NCBI GenBank assembly: GCA_020024635.1
Contig: JAHHTL010000049.1
Location: 1 to 13,555, forward strand
Length of the DNA: 13,555 nucleotides
Reading direction: 5' to 3'
Source of the DNA: Ruminococcus sp.
GTDB taxonomy: Bacteria; Bacillota; Clostridia; Lachnospirales; Lachnospiraceae
Positions 1 to 7,230 of this stretch are shown here, in pieces; positions within the stretch are counted from its first letter, which is position 1; each line of letters starts with the position of its first letter. The notes beneath the pieces are model-generated. The model saw nothing but the letters and a program-made list of their open reading frames with translations. It was not told the DNA's origin and ran no database searches. Made by a program: the position numbers and the translations under genes.

Positions 1-1
1 T

Positions 2-52
2 CTTTGCGTAGCAGGTGTTGCGTCCTGTATCGCCCGAAAACATATGTCATAA
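2..52 (+). CDS. Possible C-terminal end of an unknown protein (partial)
   Basis: One plus-strand frame is open from the window edge to a TAA at 50-52 and reads LCVAGVASCIARKHMS. It is too short to identify. The call rests on position: the stop lies just before a symmetrical terminator hairpin (59-95), which would then serve two convergent genes, this one and the surface protein on the other strand. Another frame runs open through the terminator, but it looks like noise. The gene may equally be absent, so confidence is low. Confidence 0.28.
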   Translation, partial: LCVAGVASCIARKHMS

Positions 53-58
53 ATATAA

Positions 59-99
59 AAAAATCTCGCAAATATTTTTTATTTACGAGATTTTTCTTG
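59..99. terminator. Bidirectional rho-independent terminator
   Basis: AAAAATCTCG (59-68) is perfectly complementary to CGAGATTTTT (86-95). The pairing continues inward as AAAT (70-73) with ATTT (81-84) after a single mismatch. The flanking A- and T-runs supply a U-tract in either direction. On the minus strand it lies about 45 bases beyond the stop of the surface-protein gene. On the plus strand it would end any gene entering from the left edge. Confidence 0.8.
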
Positions 100-140
100 T
101 TTTCAGCATTTATAAGAAAAACATTTAAGACATGTATTTA

Positions 141-2330
141 TTATCTTTTACGTTTCTTTGCTAAAGCAGCTGCTACTACACCAAGAGAACCAACTCCTGC
201 GCCTATGCATCCTAAGAGCATAGATACACTCATAACATCCCCTGTTTTTGGTGTTTTTGATACTTTTCCTTCATTATCTTTCACTTTTTCTGGTTTTGAT
301 TCCACTGGTTTTACAACCGGATTAGATGTTTGCGCATCATCATCTGTACCTGGTTTCTGTGGATTTTCCTCTTCACCTTTTGGTGCTTTTGTTAATCCAA
401 CATAATCAGAACAGTGATCTTGCGTTACTGTATACACTCCATTGTCCCCAATAACTGCTTTTTGACCTGTATATGAAAGTTCTCCATTTCCAAGAATCTG
501 GTAATAATATACTGTTTGTCCTACCCATTTCTTATCCACTTGGAAGCTAATTTCTGCCGGGGCAGGTAACTTTCCATCGTAATTAAAGTTTGCCCTAAAC
601 ACAAATTCATTCTCTTTAAAATTATTGCTTCTAGCTTTCAATTGTGTAAAATCAGTTATGAATTCAACACCTAAATCAAATATTTCTTTTCCATCAACCA
701 TTTTCATTGTACCTTTTGCAAAGGAATATACAATGTTACTAGTTCCATTTTTATTTGGAATCGTTATCACAATATCTTTCTCTTTGTTTACATCAACTAA
801 TTCCTTCATCTTATCTTTTGAAATTTGTGTTGAATTTGATGGTAACTCCTCTAAATGTTGTAATACAGCATCTTTTGATTTTTCTAACGATTTTAACTTC
901 CAACCTTTTCCTGATTCCGAGTGAATCCAGCACGTTTTTCCGTTGGCAAGAAGAACTTCCATGCTTCCTATATAAGTTATCCCTACAGATGGAAATTTTC
1001 CATATAAAAGTGATGCCAAGGCATGTCTTTTCAAAGTCAATGTACCGTTCTTCAAATCATATTGAAAGCTTGTCGGCGTTCCTACTCTCATAGCTTGTAA
1101 AGTACCAACTTCTTGTTGACCACCTTTTTCTGCCCAAAATTCTATCCCTTTAATTTCTTTGATTGCATAATCACCAGAACCCGGATTAAATGTAAGCGTC
1201 ATATCTTTCGAACCATCTACTTCTTGATAAGTTTCTTTTAAAGATGGCATTTCTTTCTTTCTAGCCGACTTCTTATATACGAAATCGGATAATTCGTCCG
1301 GATTCCTACTGTGTGATATTTCGCCTTCCCAGCCGTTTGCATATTTTCCTTTTACAACCAAACCATATCCTCGTGGATTTCCATTAAAGTGAGTTGTGTT
1401 TCCATCAATTAGCTTTAAATTCTGTATTGCTCCACTATCTAACCATTGAATAAATCCCGCTTTTAATGTTATGGTCCCTTTCTCTAAATCAACTTGTGCT
1501 TGAAAACGACTGATTTGAGGCTGAAAAACCATTAATTCAGTTGCCGATATGCCCCCACCTGTACCATAAAACGCAATCTCTGTAATTTCTGTTAATTTAT
1601 AATCCCCACTTCCTGTATCAATTTTAAATACCGCATCCGACATTCCATCAGAAATAACTGGCTGAAGTAACACCTTTGGTACAACTATATTTTCTTCAAA
1701 TTTAATTTTAATATTAGTATTTGTTTGAGATGTTCCATCTTTATAGTTAGTAAATAGAAGTTCAATATCTTTTACTCCTACTTTCATATCCTCACGTGCA
1801 CTATAGTGAAACTCAAAAGATAACACCTTTTCTTCTGAGTTATAATGTGCTCCCTCAATAAAACTATACCATTCATTATATGGGAAATGCAAATCCCAAC
1901 CTTCTGGAACTTCCAATGGTATTTCAACTACTTTTCCTTCTTCAAATGGAATAACCATTTGAGGCACTTTCACAACCGCATCACTTGTAACTTTCGTATC
2001 CTCAGTAGTTGTTTCTTGATTATCTTCCTCTGTCTGTGTTACCAATTGATCATCAGCAGCATTCTCTTTATTATGCGGTGTCAAATCTTGGTTTGGAGTT
2101 AACTGCTCTACTTTTGTTTCTTCACTCACACCATTTGAATGATCTGCTTTTGAATCTCCCTCAGCAACATCTGACTGACCAACCGTTGTATTTTCTTTGC
2201 TAGGTTGCTCTACTGTAGTTTCTGCCCGAGTAGTTCCTTCCGGTTCCACTGCATAAGCGAACACAAAATTACTTGCAACAAGCATCAAAGATAACCCCAG
2301 CGCTGCTATCCTTCTTGTTCTCTTTCTCAT
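141..2330 (-). CDS. Sortase-anchored cell-surface protein with duplicated domain
   Basis: This 729-residue protein is predicted to be exported and linked to peptidoglycan. It has a basic, hydrophobic signal peptide with likely cleavage after AYA (residue 27), then a Thr/Glu/Asp-rich linker (about 29-118) typical of wall-spanning stalks. An extracellular region follows from about 120 to 645. Two segments look like copies of one domain. Segments 232-316 and 374-460 share a GSGDY start, a TEI/KEI-x-IEF strand and a KGTITLK/NGTLTLK strand, about 142 residues apart. A VYTVTQDHCSDYVGL segment (632-646) resembles the last fold before the anchor in other Firmicute wall proteins. The C-terminus has a charged spacer, TPKTGD (693-698, an LPxTG variant), a hydrophobic helix and a KKRKR tail. 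The start is set by a strong AGGAGG site. Ligand and role are unknown; adhesion or binding of host material is inference. Confidence 0.85.
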   Translation of the reverse strand: MRKRTRRIAALGLSLMLVASNFVFAYAVEPEGTTRAETTVEQPSKENTTVGQSDVAEGDSKADHSNGVSEETKVEQLTPNQDLTPHNKENAADDQLVTQTEEDNQETTTEDTKVTSDAVVKVPQMVIPFEEGKVVEIPLEVPEGWDLHFPYNEWYSFIEGAHYNSEEKVLSFEFHYSAREDMKVGVKDIELLFTNYKDGTSQTNTNIKIKFEENIVVPKVLLQPVISDGMSDAVFKIDTGSGDYKLTEITEIAFYGTGGGISATELMVFQPQISRFQAQVDLEKGTITLKAGFIQWLDSGAIQNLKLIDGNTTHFNGNPRGYGLVVKGKYANGWEGEISHSRNPDELSDFVYKKSARKKEMPSLKETYQEVDGSKDMTLTFNPGSGDYAIKEIKGIEFWAEKGGQQEVGTLQAMRVGTPTSFQYDLKNGTLTLKRHALASLLYGKFPSVGITYIGSMEVLLANGKTCWIHSESGKGWKLKSLEKSKDAVLQHLEELPSNSTQISKDKMKELVDVNKEKDIVITIPNKNGTSNIVYSFAKGTMKMVDGKEIFDLGVEFITDFTQLKARSNNFKENEFVFRANFNYDGKLPAPAEISFQVDKKWVGQTVYYYQILGNGELSYTGQKAVIGDNGVYTVTQDHCSDYVGLTKAPKGEEENPQKPGTDDDAQTSNPVVKPVESKPEKVKDNEGKVSKTPKTGDVMSVSMLLGCIGAGVGSLGVVAAALAKKRKR

Positions 2331-2364
2331 TTTTTTACCTCCTGCATCATATGTATTCTCTTAA

Positions 2365-2394
2365 AGTATAACTCATTATTGTCATAAACGTAAA
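2365..2394 (-). promoter_or_regulatory. Putative promoter of the surface-protein gene
   Basis: On the minus strand, TATACT (plus 2365-2370) is preceded at 18 bases by TTTACG (plus 2389-2394). The -10 box matches consensus at five of six positions and the -35 box at four. Transcription would begin about 30 bases before the start codon. The site sits in the 145-base gap shared with the divergent XRE regulator, so that protein is a natural candidate to control it. Confidence 0.45.
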
Positions 2395-2475
2395 TACATA
2401 ACCCAATAATGATACTAAATTTTATATTATCTTTTCGTTATACTGAATTTAAAAGATTGAAAGTGAGGAGTATTC

Positions 2476-2805
2476 ATGGTAGAAGATAAAGTATTTGAAC
2501 GTATTGAAGAACTTGCAAAGAAAAAACATTTAAGTTTATATCGCCTTGCAAAAAATGCAGAAATGCCTTATTCAAGTCTTAATAACATTATGCACAGACG
2601 CACTTGCCCTACTATAGGCACGATTGAAAAGCTCTGCAAAGGTTTAAACATTACTCTTTCAGAATTTTTTGATTTTCAATCTTACCCTTTAAGCGATACA
2701 TCTCTTAGTCCTGAAGAAGATGAGCTTCTTAATAAATACAGGAACTTAAAAAATAGAAAAAAAGAACTTTTTCAAGCATATCTAGACGGCCTAATTGACA
2801 GATAA
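2476..2805 (+). CDS. XRE/Cro-CI family transcriptional regulator
   Basis: This 109-residue cytoplasmic protein is a DNA-binding regulator. The helix-turn-helix covers roughly residues 7-65: a first helix (VFERIEELAKKKH), then LSLYRLAKNAEMPYSSLNNIMH as the scaffold and recognition helices, and IGTIEKLCKGLNITLSEFF as the closing helices. This is the usual Cro/CI pattern. The last 35 residues (LSPEEDELLNKYRNLKNRKKELFQAYL) look like a charged helix suited to dimerisation. A GTGAGGAG ribosome binding site lies close before the ATG. A possible TATACT -10 box is at 2439-2444, with no convincing -35. It is divergent from the surface-protein gene, so control of that gene is plausible but inferred. A terminator follows at 2876-2917. 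Confidence 0.85.
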   Translation: MVEDKVFERIEELAKKKHLSLYRLAKNAEMPYSSLNNIMHRRTCPTIGTIEKLCKGLNITLSEFFDFQSYPLSDTSLSPEEDELLNKYRNLKNRKKELFQAYLDGLIDR

Positions 2806-2875
2806 GATTCTACTATTTTTCAAAAACATTCAGCGTGAAACTTTATCTTTTTTATATCAACTTCCACAGAAACGC

Positions 2876-2917
2876 AAAAAGACTTCCCAAACCGCATAAC
2901 GGTCTGAGAAGTCTTTT
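2876..2917. terminator. Bidirectional terminator between XRE gene and GGGtGRT gene
   Basis: AAAAGACTTC (2877-2886) pairs perfectly with GAAGTCTTTT (2908-2917). The interior also folds, with ACCG facing CGGT around a short loop. Downstream runs of T occur on both strands, longest on the minus strand. It sits between two convergent genes and can end both transcripts. On the minus strand it lies 27 bases after the GGGtGRT stop codon. Confidence 0.9.
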
Positions 2918-2943
2918 AACCTTAATCTATTTTAGATTTTATA

Positions 2944-3954
2944 TTAAAATTTACCAGCTTTTGCTGCTTCTTCTACTGCAACTGCTACTGCAACAGTCAT
3001 ACCAACCATTGGGTTGTTACCTGCGCCGATCAGCCCCATCATCTCAACGTGTGCTGGAACAGAGGAAGAACCTGCAAACTGTGCATCAGAGTGCATACGT
3101 CCAAGTGTATCTGTCATACCGTAAGAAGCTGGACCTGCTGCCATGTTATCTGGGTGAAGTGTACGACCTGTACCACCACCTGATGCTACTGAGAAGTATT
3201 TTTTACCCTGCTCGATACATTCTTTTTTGTATGTACCTGCAACTGGATGTTGGAAACGTGTTGGGTTTGTAGAGTTACCTGTGATAGAAACATCTACCCC
3301 TTCTTTGTGCATGATTGCTACACCTTCACGAACATCGTTTGCACCGTAGCAATTAACTTTTGCACGAAGTCCTTCAGAATATGGAGTTCTTGAAACTTCT
3401 TTTAACTCACCTGTATAATAGTCATATTCTGTCTGAACATATGTAAATCCATTGATTCTTGAAATAATCTTTGCTGCGTCTTTTCCAAGACCATTTAAGA
3501 TAACACGAAGTGGTTTTTTACGAACTTTGTTTGCTTTTTCAGCAATACCGATCGCACCTTCTGCTGCTGCAAATGACTCATGTCCTGCAAGGAACGCAAA
3601 ACAATCTGTATCTTCTTCAAGAAGCATTTTTCCTAAATTACCATGTCCAAGACCAACTTTACGCTGATCTGCTACAGAACCTGGGATACAGAAAGACTGA
3701 AGTCCTTCCCCAATTGCTGCTGCTGCTTCTGCTGCTGTTTTACAACCTTTTTTAATAGCAATTGCTGCACCTACAATGTATGCCCAGCAAGCATTTTCAA
3801 AACAAATAGGCTGAATTGCTTTAACCTGATCGTAAACTTCAAGTCCTGCATCCTTTGTGATCTTCTCAGCCTCTTCTAGAGAAGCGATGCCATAGCTATT
3901 TAATACTTCATTGATTTTATCAATTCTTCTTTCATATGATTCAAATAAAGCCAT
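2944..3954 (-). CDS. GGGtGRT protein (uncharacterised, Fe-S scaffold partner)
   Basis: This 336-residue protein is recognised by the signature that names its family: GGGTGRT at residues 259-265, in SVASGGGTGRTLHPDN. The family occurs widely in anaerobic Clostridia and is known, to my knowledge, mainly as a companion of a NifU/IscU-like scaffold. No activity is established. Seven cysteines are present (51, 56, 71, 89, 118, 202, 246), and the C51-x4-C56 pair could be metal-binding. Glycine-rich stretches (GLGHGNLGKM 101-110, NGLGKDA 154-160, GLIGAGNNPMVGM 307-319) suggest nucleotide or phosphate binding, but this is inference. There is no signal peptide or membrane segment; the alanine-rich C-terminus is not a convincing helix anchor. 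An AGGAGG site precedes the ATG. It is the second gene of an operon, 64 bases after the scaffold gene, and is followed by a strong terminator. Confidence 0.88.
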   Translation of the reverse strand: MALFESYERRIDKINEVLNSYGIASLEEAEKITKDAGLEVYDQVKAIQPICFENACWAYIVGAAIAIKKGCKTAAEAAAAIGEGLQSFCIPGSVADQRKVGLGHGNLGKMLLEEDTDCFAFLAGHESFAAAEGAIGIAEKANKVRKKPLRVILNGLGKDAAKIISRINGFTYVQTEYDYYTGELKEVSRTPYSEGLRAKVNCYGANDVREGVAIMHKEGVDVSITGNSTNPTRFQHPVAGTYKKECIEQGKKYFSVASGGGTGRTLHPDNMAAGPASYGMTDTLGRMHSDAQFAGSSSVPAHVEMMGLIGAGNNPMVGMTVAVAVAVEEAAKAGKF

Positions 3955-4018
3955 TTAATTGTCCTCCTGATTTATTTATCGTTACTTATGAACTCTAGCT
4001 TTTATCTTTTATGAGTGA

Positions 4019-4711
4019 TTACTCTTTACGTGGGTCGATGATCTTAGCTGCGTCATCCACACGTCCATACTGACCCTGAGCTTTCTCCCATGCTTCGTTT
4101 GGTGCATCACCTGCTTTGATGAAATCAGTGAATTTTCCAAGGTTTACAAATTTGTATCCGATGATTTCGCTGTTTTCATCTAATGCGATACCTGTAACAT
4201 ATCCTTCTGCCATCTCTAAGTAACGTGGACCTTTTGCAAGAGTACCATACATTGTACCAACCTGAGAACGAAGTCCTTTTCCTAAATCTTCAAGACCTGC
4301 ACCAATTGGAAGACCATCTTCAGAGAATGCACTCTGTGTTCTTCCGTATACAATCTGTAAGAACAGCTCTCTCATAGCTGTGTTGATTGCATCACAGACA
4401 AGGTCTGTATTAAGCGCTTCTAAAATTGTCTTTCCTGGAAGGATTTCAGATGCCATAGCTGCTGAATGTGTCATTCCTGAACATCCAAGTGTCTCAACCA
4501 ATGCCTCCTGAATAATACCGTCTTTAACATTTAAAGTAAGTTTACATGCACCCTGTTGTGGAGCACACCAGCCTACTCCATGTGTCAGACCAGAAATGTC
4601 TTTCACCTCTTTTGCCTGTACCCATTTTGCTTCTTCCGGAATTGGAGCTGGTCCGTGGTTCGCACCCTGTGCTACTGGACACATCATTTCTACTTCATGT
4701 GAATAAATCAT
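4019..4711 (-). CDS. NifU/IscU-like iron-sulfur cluster assembly scaffold family protein
   Basis: This 230-residue protein resembles the scaffold-like proteins found beside GGGtGRT genes in Clostridia. Cysteines are at 11, 49, 56, 77 and 106. The LGCSGMTHSAAMASEIL segment (76-92) corresponds to the second cluster-ligand region of IscU, GC-x-x-S followed by a helix. WCAPQQGAC (48-56) and DLVCDAIN (103-110) may supply further ligands. At about 230 residues it is longer than classical IscU (about 130), with a distinct C-terminal half. The start at 4711 (MIYSHEVEMM) is preferred because GAAAGGAGT lies at normal spacing before it. The longer open frame to 4816 adds 35 residues that overlap the probable promoter and lack a ribosome site. 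It is the first gene of the pair with GGGtGRT. Whether it builds or merely holds a cluster is unproven. Confidence 0.85.
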   Translation of the reverse strand: MIYSHEVEMMCPVAQGANHGPAPIPEEAKWVQAKEVKDISGLTHGVGWCAPQQGACKLTLNVKDGIIQEALVETLGCSGMTHSAAMASEILPGKTILEALNTDLVCDAINTAMRELFLQIVYGRTQSAFSEDGLPIGAGLEDLGKGLRSQVGTMYGTLAKGPRYLEMAEGYVTGIALDENSEIIGYKFVNLGKFTDFIKAGDAPNEAWEKAQGQYGRVDDAAKIIDPRKE

Positions 4712-4787
4712 GTTAAAACTCCTTTCAAATATGAATGTTATTCTTCCTAAGGGCATATGATAATATTTTAACGCCCATATATTGTTC

Positions 4788-4816
4788 ATTTTCTCATAAA
4801 TAACAAGATTCGTCAA
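4788..4816 (-). promoter_or_regulatory. Putative promoter of the scaffold-GGGtGRT operon
   Basis: On the minus strand, TTGACG (plus 4811-4816, five of six consensus bases) is followed after 17 bases by GAAAAT (plus 4788-4793, four of six). It would give a leader of about 70 bases before the scaffold start codon. The -10 is poor, which fits a promoter needing an activator, and helix-phased repeats lie directly upstream of the -35. No terminator is visible after cinA, so some transcription may also come from the upstream operon. Confidence 0.4.
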
Positions 4817-4820
4817 TTGT

Positions 4821-4850
4821 AAGTTTGTACAAGTTTTTGTTAGTTTTTGC
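4821..4850. repeat. Three imperfect 10-base direct repeats upstream of a promoter
   Basis: Consecutive ten-mers AAGTTTGTAC, AAGTTTTTGT and TAGTTTTTGC are imperfect tandem copies. On the minus strand they give phased A-tracts one helical turn apart, immediately upstream of the TTGACG -35 element. TTGTACAA (4825-4832) is an 8-base palindrome within the array. The arrangement suggests an UP element, intrinsic bending, or side-by-side binding of a regulator. AT-rich chance similarity is the alternative. Confidence 0.4.
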
Positions 4851-4859
4851 TATAAATAT

Positions 4860-5354
4860 TTATCGAATCATTTTTAGAGCTAATTCTAATGCTTTTGCAA
4901 CGCTTTTTTCTCGAACTTCCTGACGTGATCCCGTAAATTGGTTTCTTATAATTTCTGTTTTTCCTAAAACACTACATGCGATATAAACCAACCCTACTGG
5001 CTTTTCTTCCGTTCCGCCATCTGGTCCTGCAATTCCCGTTGTGCTAACGGCCACTTCAGCTTTTGCAACTTTCGCCGCACCTTCCGCCATTTCTTTGGCT
5101 GTATCTTCGCTTACAGCGCCATATTTTTCAAGGGTATCAAAAGAAACATGAACCAATCTTTCTTTCGCTTCATTTGAATAGGTAATGTACCCTTCCTTAA
5201 AGACATCAGATGCTCCTTTGGCATTTACAATTGTGCCAGCAAGTAATCCCCCAGTACACGATTCTACTGTTGTGATTGTAAATCTTTTTTCTTTCAGTTG
5301 CTCTACCAAGCGTTCTTCCATCGACTGGGTGTTATTCAAACTTTGCTTACACAT
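4860..5354 (-). CDS. cinA: CinA C-terminal family protein, nicotinamide-nucleotide amidohydrolase
   Basis: This 164-residue cytoplasmic enzyme is homologous to the PncC domain, which deamidates nicotinamide mononucleotide to nicotinate mononucleotide in pyridine nucleotide recycling. Family motifs are all present: TTVESCTGGLLAG (28-40) with the nucleophile serine (S32), YITYSNEAK (56-64) with the tyrosine and lysine expected near the active site, and TTGIAGPDGGTEEKPVGLVY (105-124). It lacks the N-terminal molybdopterin-binding-like domain of full-length CinA, as in E. coli YgaD. The start at 5354 (MCKQ) is chosen because GGGGGAA lies just before it and because it begins one base after the pgsA stop, implying translational coupling. 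A longer frame to 5405 would overlap pgsA. A link to competence, known for full-length CinA in some bacteria, is not supported here. Confidence 0.88.
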   Translation of the reverse strand: MCKQSLNNTQSMEERLVEQLKEKRFTITTVESCTGGLLAGTIVNAKGASDVFKEGYITYSNEAKERLVHVSFDTLEKYGAVSEDTAKEMAEGAAKVAKAEVAVSTTGIAGPDGGTEEKPVGLVYIACSVLGKTEIIRNQFTGSRQEVREKSVAKALELALKMIR

Positions 5355-5355
5355 T

Positions 5356-5898
5356 TTACATTCCCCCTTGTGTAAGAACCTGTTTGTTTTTATAAATGTA
5401 ATCAAACAATGAGATCACGGTAAGTGCAAGGGAAATAACAATTAAGCATTTTCCTATAACATCAAACACACCACCAAGATCTATAATCAACACAATAATC
5501 ATAGCCATCTGAAAGACCGTTTTGAACTTTCCCCAGTAGCTTGCCGCAATGACAACTCCGTTATCCGATGCAACAAGACGAAATCCGCTGATAATAAATT
5601 CTCTAGCAATAATAATTATTACAATCCACGCTGGCAGTTTTTCCATTTCGATCAGACAAATCATTGCCGAACATACAAGCAATTTATCTGCAAGTGGATC
5701 CATAAATTTTCCAAAGTTCGTAACAAGATTGTACTTTCTTGCAATGTTACCATCCAAAAAATCCGTAAAACTTGCTCCTGCAAAAAGTGTAAGTGCAATC
5801 CACTTGTTTGCAGCGCCTCCTAAATCTGTCAGCATAAACAGCACAAAAATCGGGACCATTATAACTCTTAGAATTGTAAGTTTGTTTGGTAAATTCAT
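5356..5898 (-). CDS. pgsA: CDP-diacylglycerol--glycerol-3-phosphate 3-phosphatidyltransferase
   Basis: This 180-residue integral membrane enzyme makes phosphatidylglycerol phosphate from CDP-diacylglycerol and glycerol 3-phosphate, the first committed step to phosphatidylglycerol and cardiolipin. The CDP-alcohol phosphatidyltransferase signature D-x2-DG-x2-AR-x8-G-x3-D-x3-D is intact, with D46, D49, G50, A53, R54, G63, D67 and D71 all present. Several hydrophobic helices cover about 8-24, 31-45, 73-85, 90-105 and 127-165. The length is normal for the family. The start MNLPNKLTILR is typical of PgsA. Its ATG overlaps the rimO stop in an ATGA arrangement, and GGAGG inside the end of rimO acts as the ribosome site, so the two are translationally coupled. 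cinA follows one base after the stop. Confidence 0.93.
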   Translation of the reverse strand: MNLPNKLTILRVIMVPIFVLFMLTDLGGAANKWIALTLFAGASFTDFLDGNIARKYNLVTNFGKFMDPLADKLLVCSAMICLIEMEKLPAWIVIIIIAREFIISGFRLVASDNGVVIAASYWGKFKTVFQMAMIIVLIIDLGGVFDVIGKCLIVISLALTVISLFDYIYKNKQVLTQGGM

Positions 5899-7223
5899 GG
5901 TATGATGCCTCCTATCAAATCATAATCTGATGCCCCTGTAACTTCGACTTTTGCAAAATCACCTGACATCAATTCTACATCTGCATTCACAAAAATAAGT
6001 CCATCCACATTTGGTGCATCTTTATAAGTTCTTCCAACATATGCATTTTCATCTGCAACTTTCCCCTCGATCATCACCAAAACTTCTTTTCCTATCATTT
6101 CTTCTGCTTTATCGAAGGCCACTTCCTGCTGAAGTTCCATAAGTTCTGCCTGACGATCTAACTTGACTTCTTCGGGAATTTGTCCTTCCATTGTTGCCGC
6201 CGGGGTATCCTCTTCTGGCGAATAGGTAAACACACCCAATCGATCGAATTCCATTTCATCAACAAACTGCATTAACTCCTCATGCTGCTCCTGTGTTTCG
6301 CCTGGGAAACCTGTGATAAGCGTGGTACGAAGGCATATATCCGGAATTTCTCTGCGGAGTTTCTCTATAATATCAATCAGTTCCTGTTTAGAGGTTCTTC
6401 TCCCCATACGTTTTAATATAGCATCGCTGGCATGCTGAATTGGTAGATCAAGATAATGACATATTTTAGGTTCCGTCTTGATCACATCAATCAATTCATC
6501 TGTAATTTCTTCTGGATAGCAATACAAGATTCGAATCCAACGAATCCCCTCTATCTTACACAATTCTTTCAATAGCTTATGCAGGCTTTTTTCTCCATAT
6601 AAATCTTTTCCATATAAAGTAGTCTCCTGTGCTACAAGAATTAATTCTTTTACCCCTTGCTCCGATAGATAGGTTGCTTCTTGTATCAACTGTTCCATCG
6701 GTACACTTCTAAAGTTTCCTCTAATTTTAGGGATAATGCAATACGTACAATGTTTATCACATCCTTCTGCTATCTTAAGATATGCAAAATGCCCCCCTGT
6801 CGTAATAAGACGATCCGCCTTCACCTGTGGAAGTGCCTGCAAATCTGACATTACAACAGATCCATGGTTCCCTTCTAAAGCTTCTTCAACTGCTTCTACA
6901 ATTTTATCATAAGAAGAAGTTCCAAGTACTGCATCTACTTCTGGAATCTCTTCTATAATCTCTTGCCGATATCTTTGTGCTAAACATCCGGTAACGATCA
7001 AAGCTTTTAGCTTTCCTATTTTTTTATATTCTGCCATATCCAGTATACATTGAATACTCTCTTCTTTTGCATCCTGAATAAAGCAGCATGAATTAATAAC
7101 AATCACGTCTGCTTGTGATTCATCATCAATCATAGACCATCCTCGTTTTGCAAGCAGACCAAGCATCTTTTCTGTATCTACAAGATTTTTATCACAGCCA
7201 AGTGAAATAAATAATATTTTCAT
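5895..7223 (-). CDS. rimO: Ribosomal protein S12 methylthiotransferase RimO
   Basis: This 442-residue radical SAM enzyme adds a methylthio group to the conserved aspartate of ribosomal protein S12. The N-terminal UPF0004 domain has its three cluster cysteines at C10 (SLGCDKN), C46 (INSCCF) and C80 (VTGCLAQR). The radical SAM motif C-x3-C-x2-C is at C155, C159 and C162 in EGCDKHCTYCIIPKIRG. The C-terminal ~70 residues form the TRAM domain. The close paralogue MiaB usually reads GCNNFCTYCIVP with different flanks; the GCDKHCTYCIIPKIRGNFRS form and the SLGCDKNLVD start point to RimO. GGAG, five bases before the ATG, lies right after the U-tract of a terminator-like hairpin (7231-7273), so expression may be uncoupled from rpoZ. 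Its ATGA overlap with pgsA links it to the genes downstream. Confidence 0.94.
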   Translation of the reverse strand: MKILFISLGCDKNLVDTEKMLGLLAKRGWSMIDDESQADVIVINSCCFIQDAKEESIQCILDMAEYKKIGKLKALIVTGCLAQRYRQEIIEEIPEVDAVLGTSSYDKIVEAVEEALEGNHGSVVMSDLQALPQVKADRLITTGGHFAYLKIAEGCDKHCTYCIIPKIRGNFRSVPMEQLIQEATYLSEQGVKELILVAQETTLYGKDLYGEKSLHKLLKELCKIEGIRWIRILYCYPEEITDELIDVIKTEPKICHYLDLPIQHASDAILKRMGRRTSKQELIDIIEKLRREIPDICLRTTLITGFPGETQEQHEELMQFVDEMEFDRLGVFTYSPEEDTPAATMEGQIPEEVKLDRQAELMELQQEVAFDKAEEMIGKEVLVMIEGKVADENAYVGRTYKDAPNVDGLIFVNADVELMSGDFAKVEVTGASDYDLIGGIIP

Positions 7224-7230
7224 ATATTCT

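Noticed and set aside
4..405. Open frame of 133 codons on the plus strand at the left edge
   Set aside because: It runs through a clear terminator hairpin and antisense to the C-terminus of the surface protein, has no ribosome site, and its composition (Phe/Ser-rich) is that of a reverse-strand shadow.
2476..2805. Antitoxin of a toxin-antitoxin pair
   Set aside because: No small partner gene lies beside it; the neighbours are a divergent surface protein and a convergent housekeeping-like operon.
2835..3272. Plus-strand frame of 145 codons antisense to the GGGtGRT gene
   Set aside because: It starts inside the terminator region, reads a leucine-rich shadow of the alanine-rich opposite strand and has no ribosome site.
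4741..4780. GGGC/GCCC inverted repeat upstream of the scaffold gene
   Set aside because: Only four base pairs are complementary across a long AT-rich loop, which is within chance for this composition.
4712..4816. N-terminal extension of the scaffold protein (35 residues)
   Set aside because: No ribosome site precedes 4816, the extension overlaps the likely promoter, and the internal ATG at 4711 has a strong GAAAGGAGT site.
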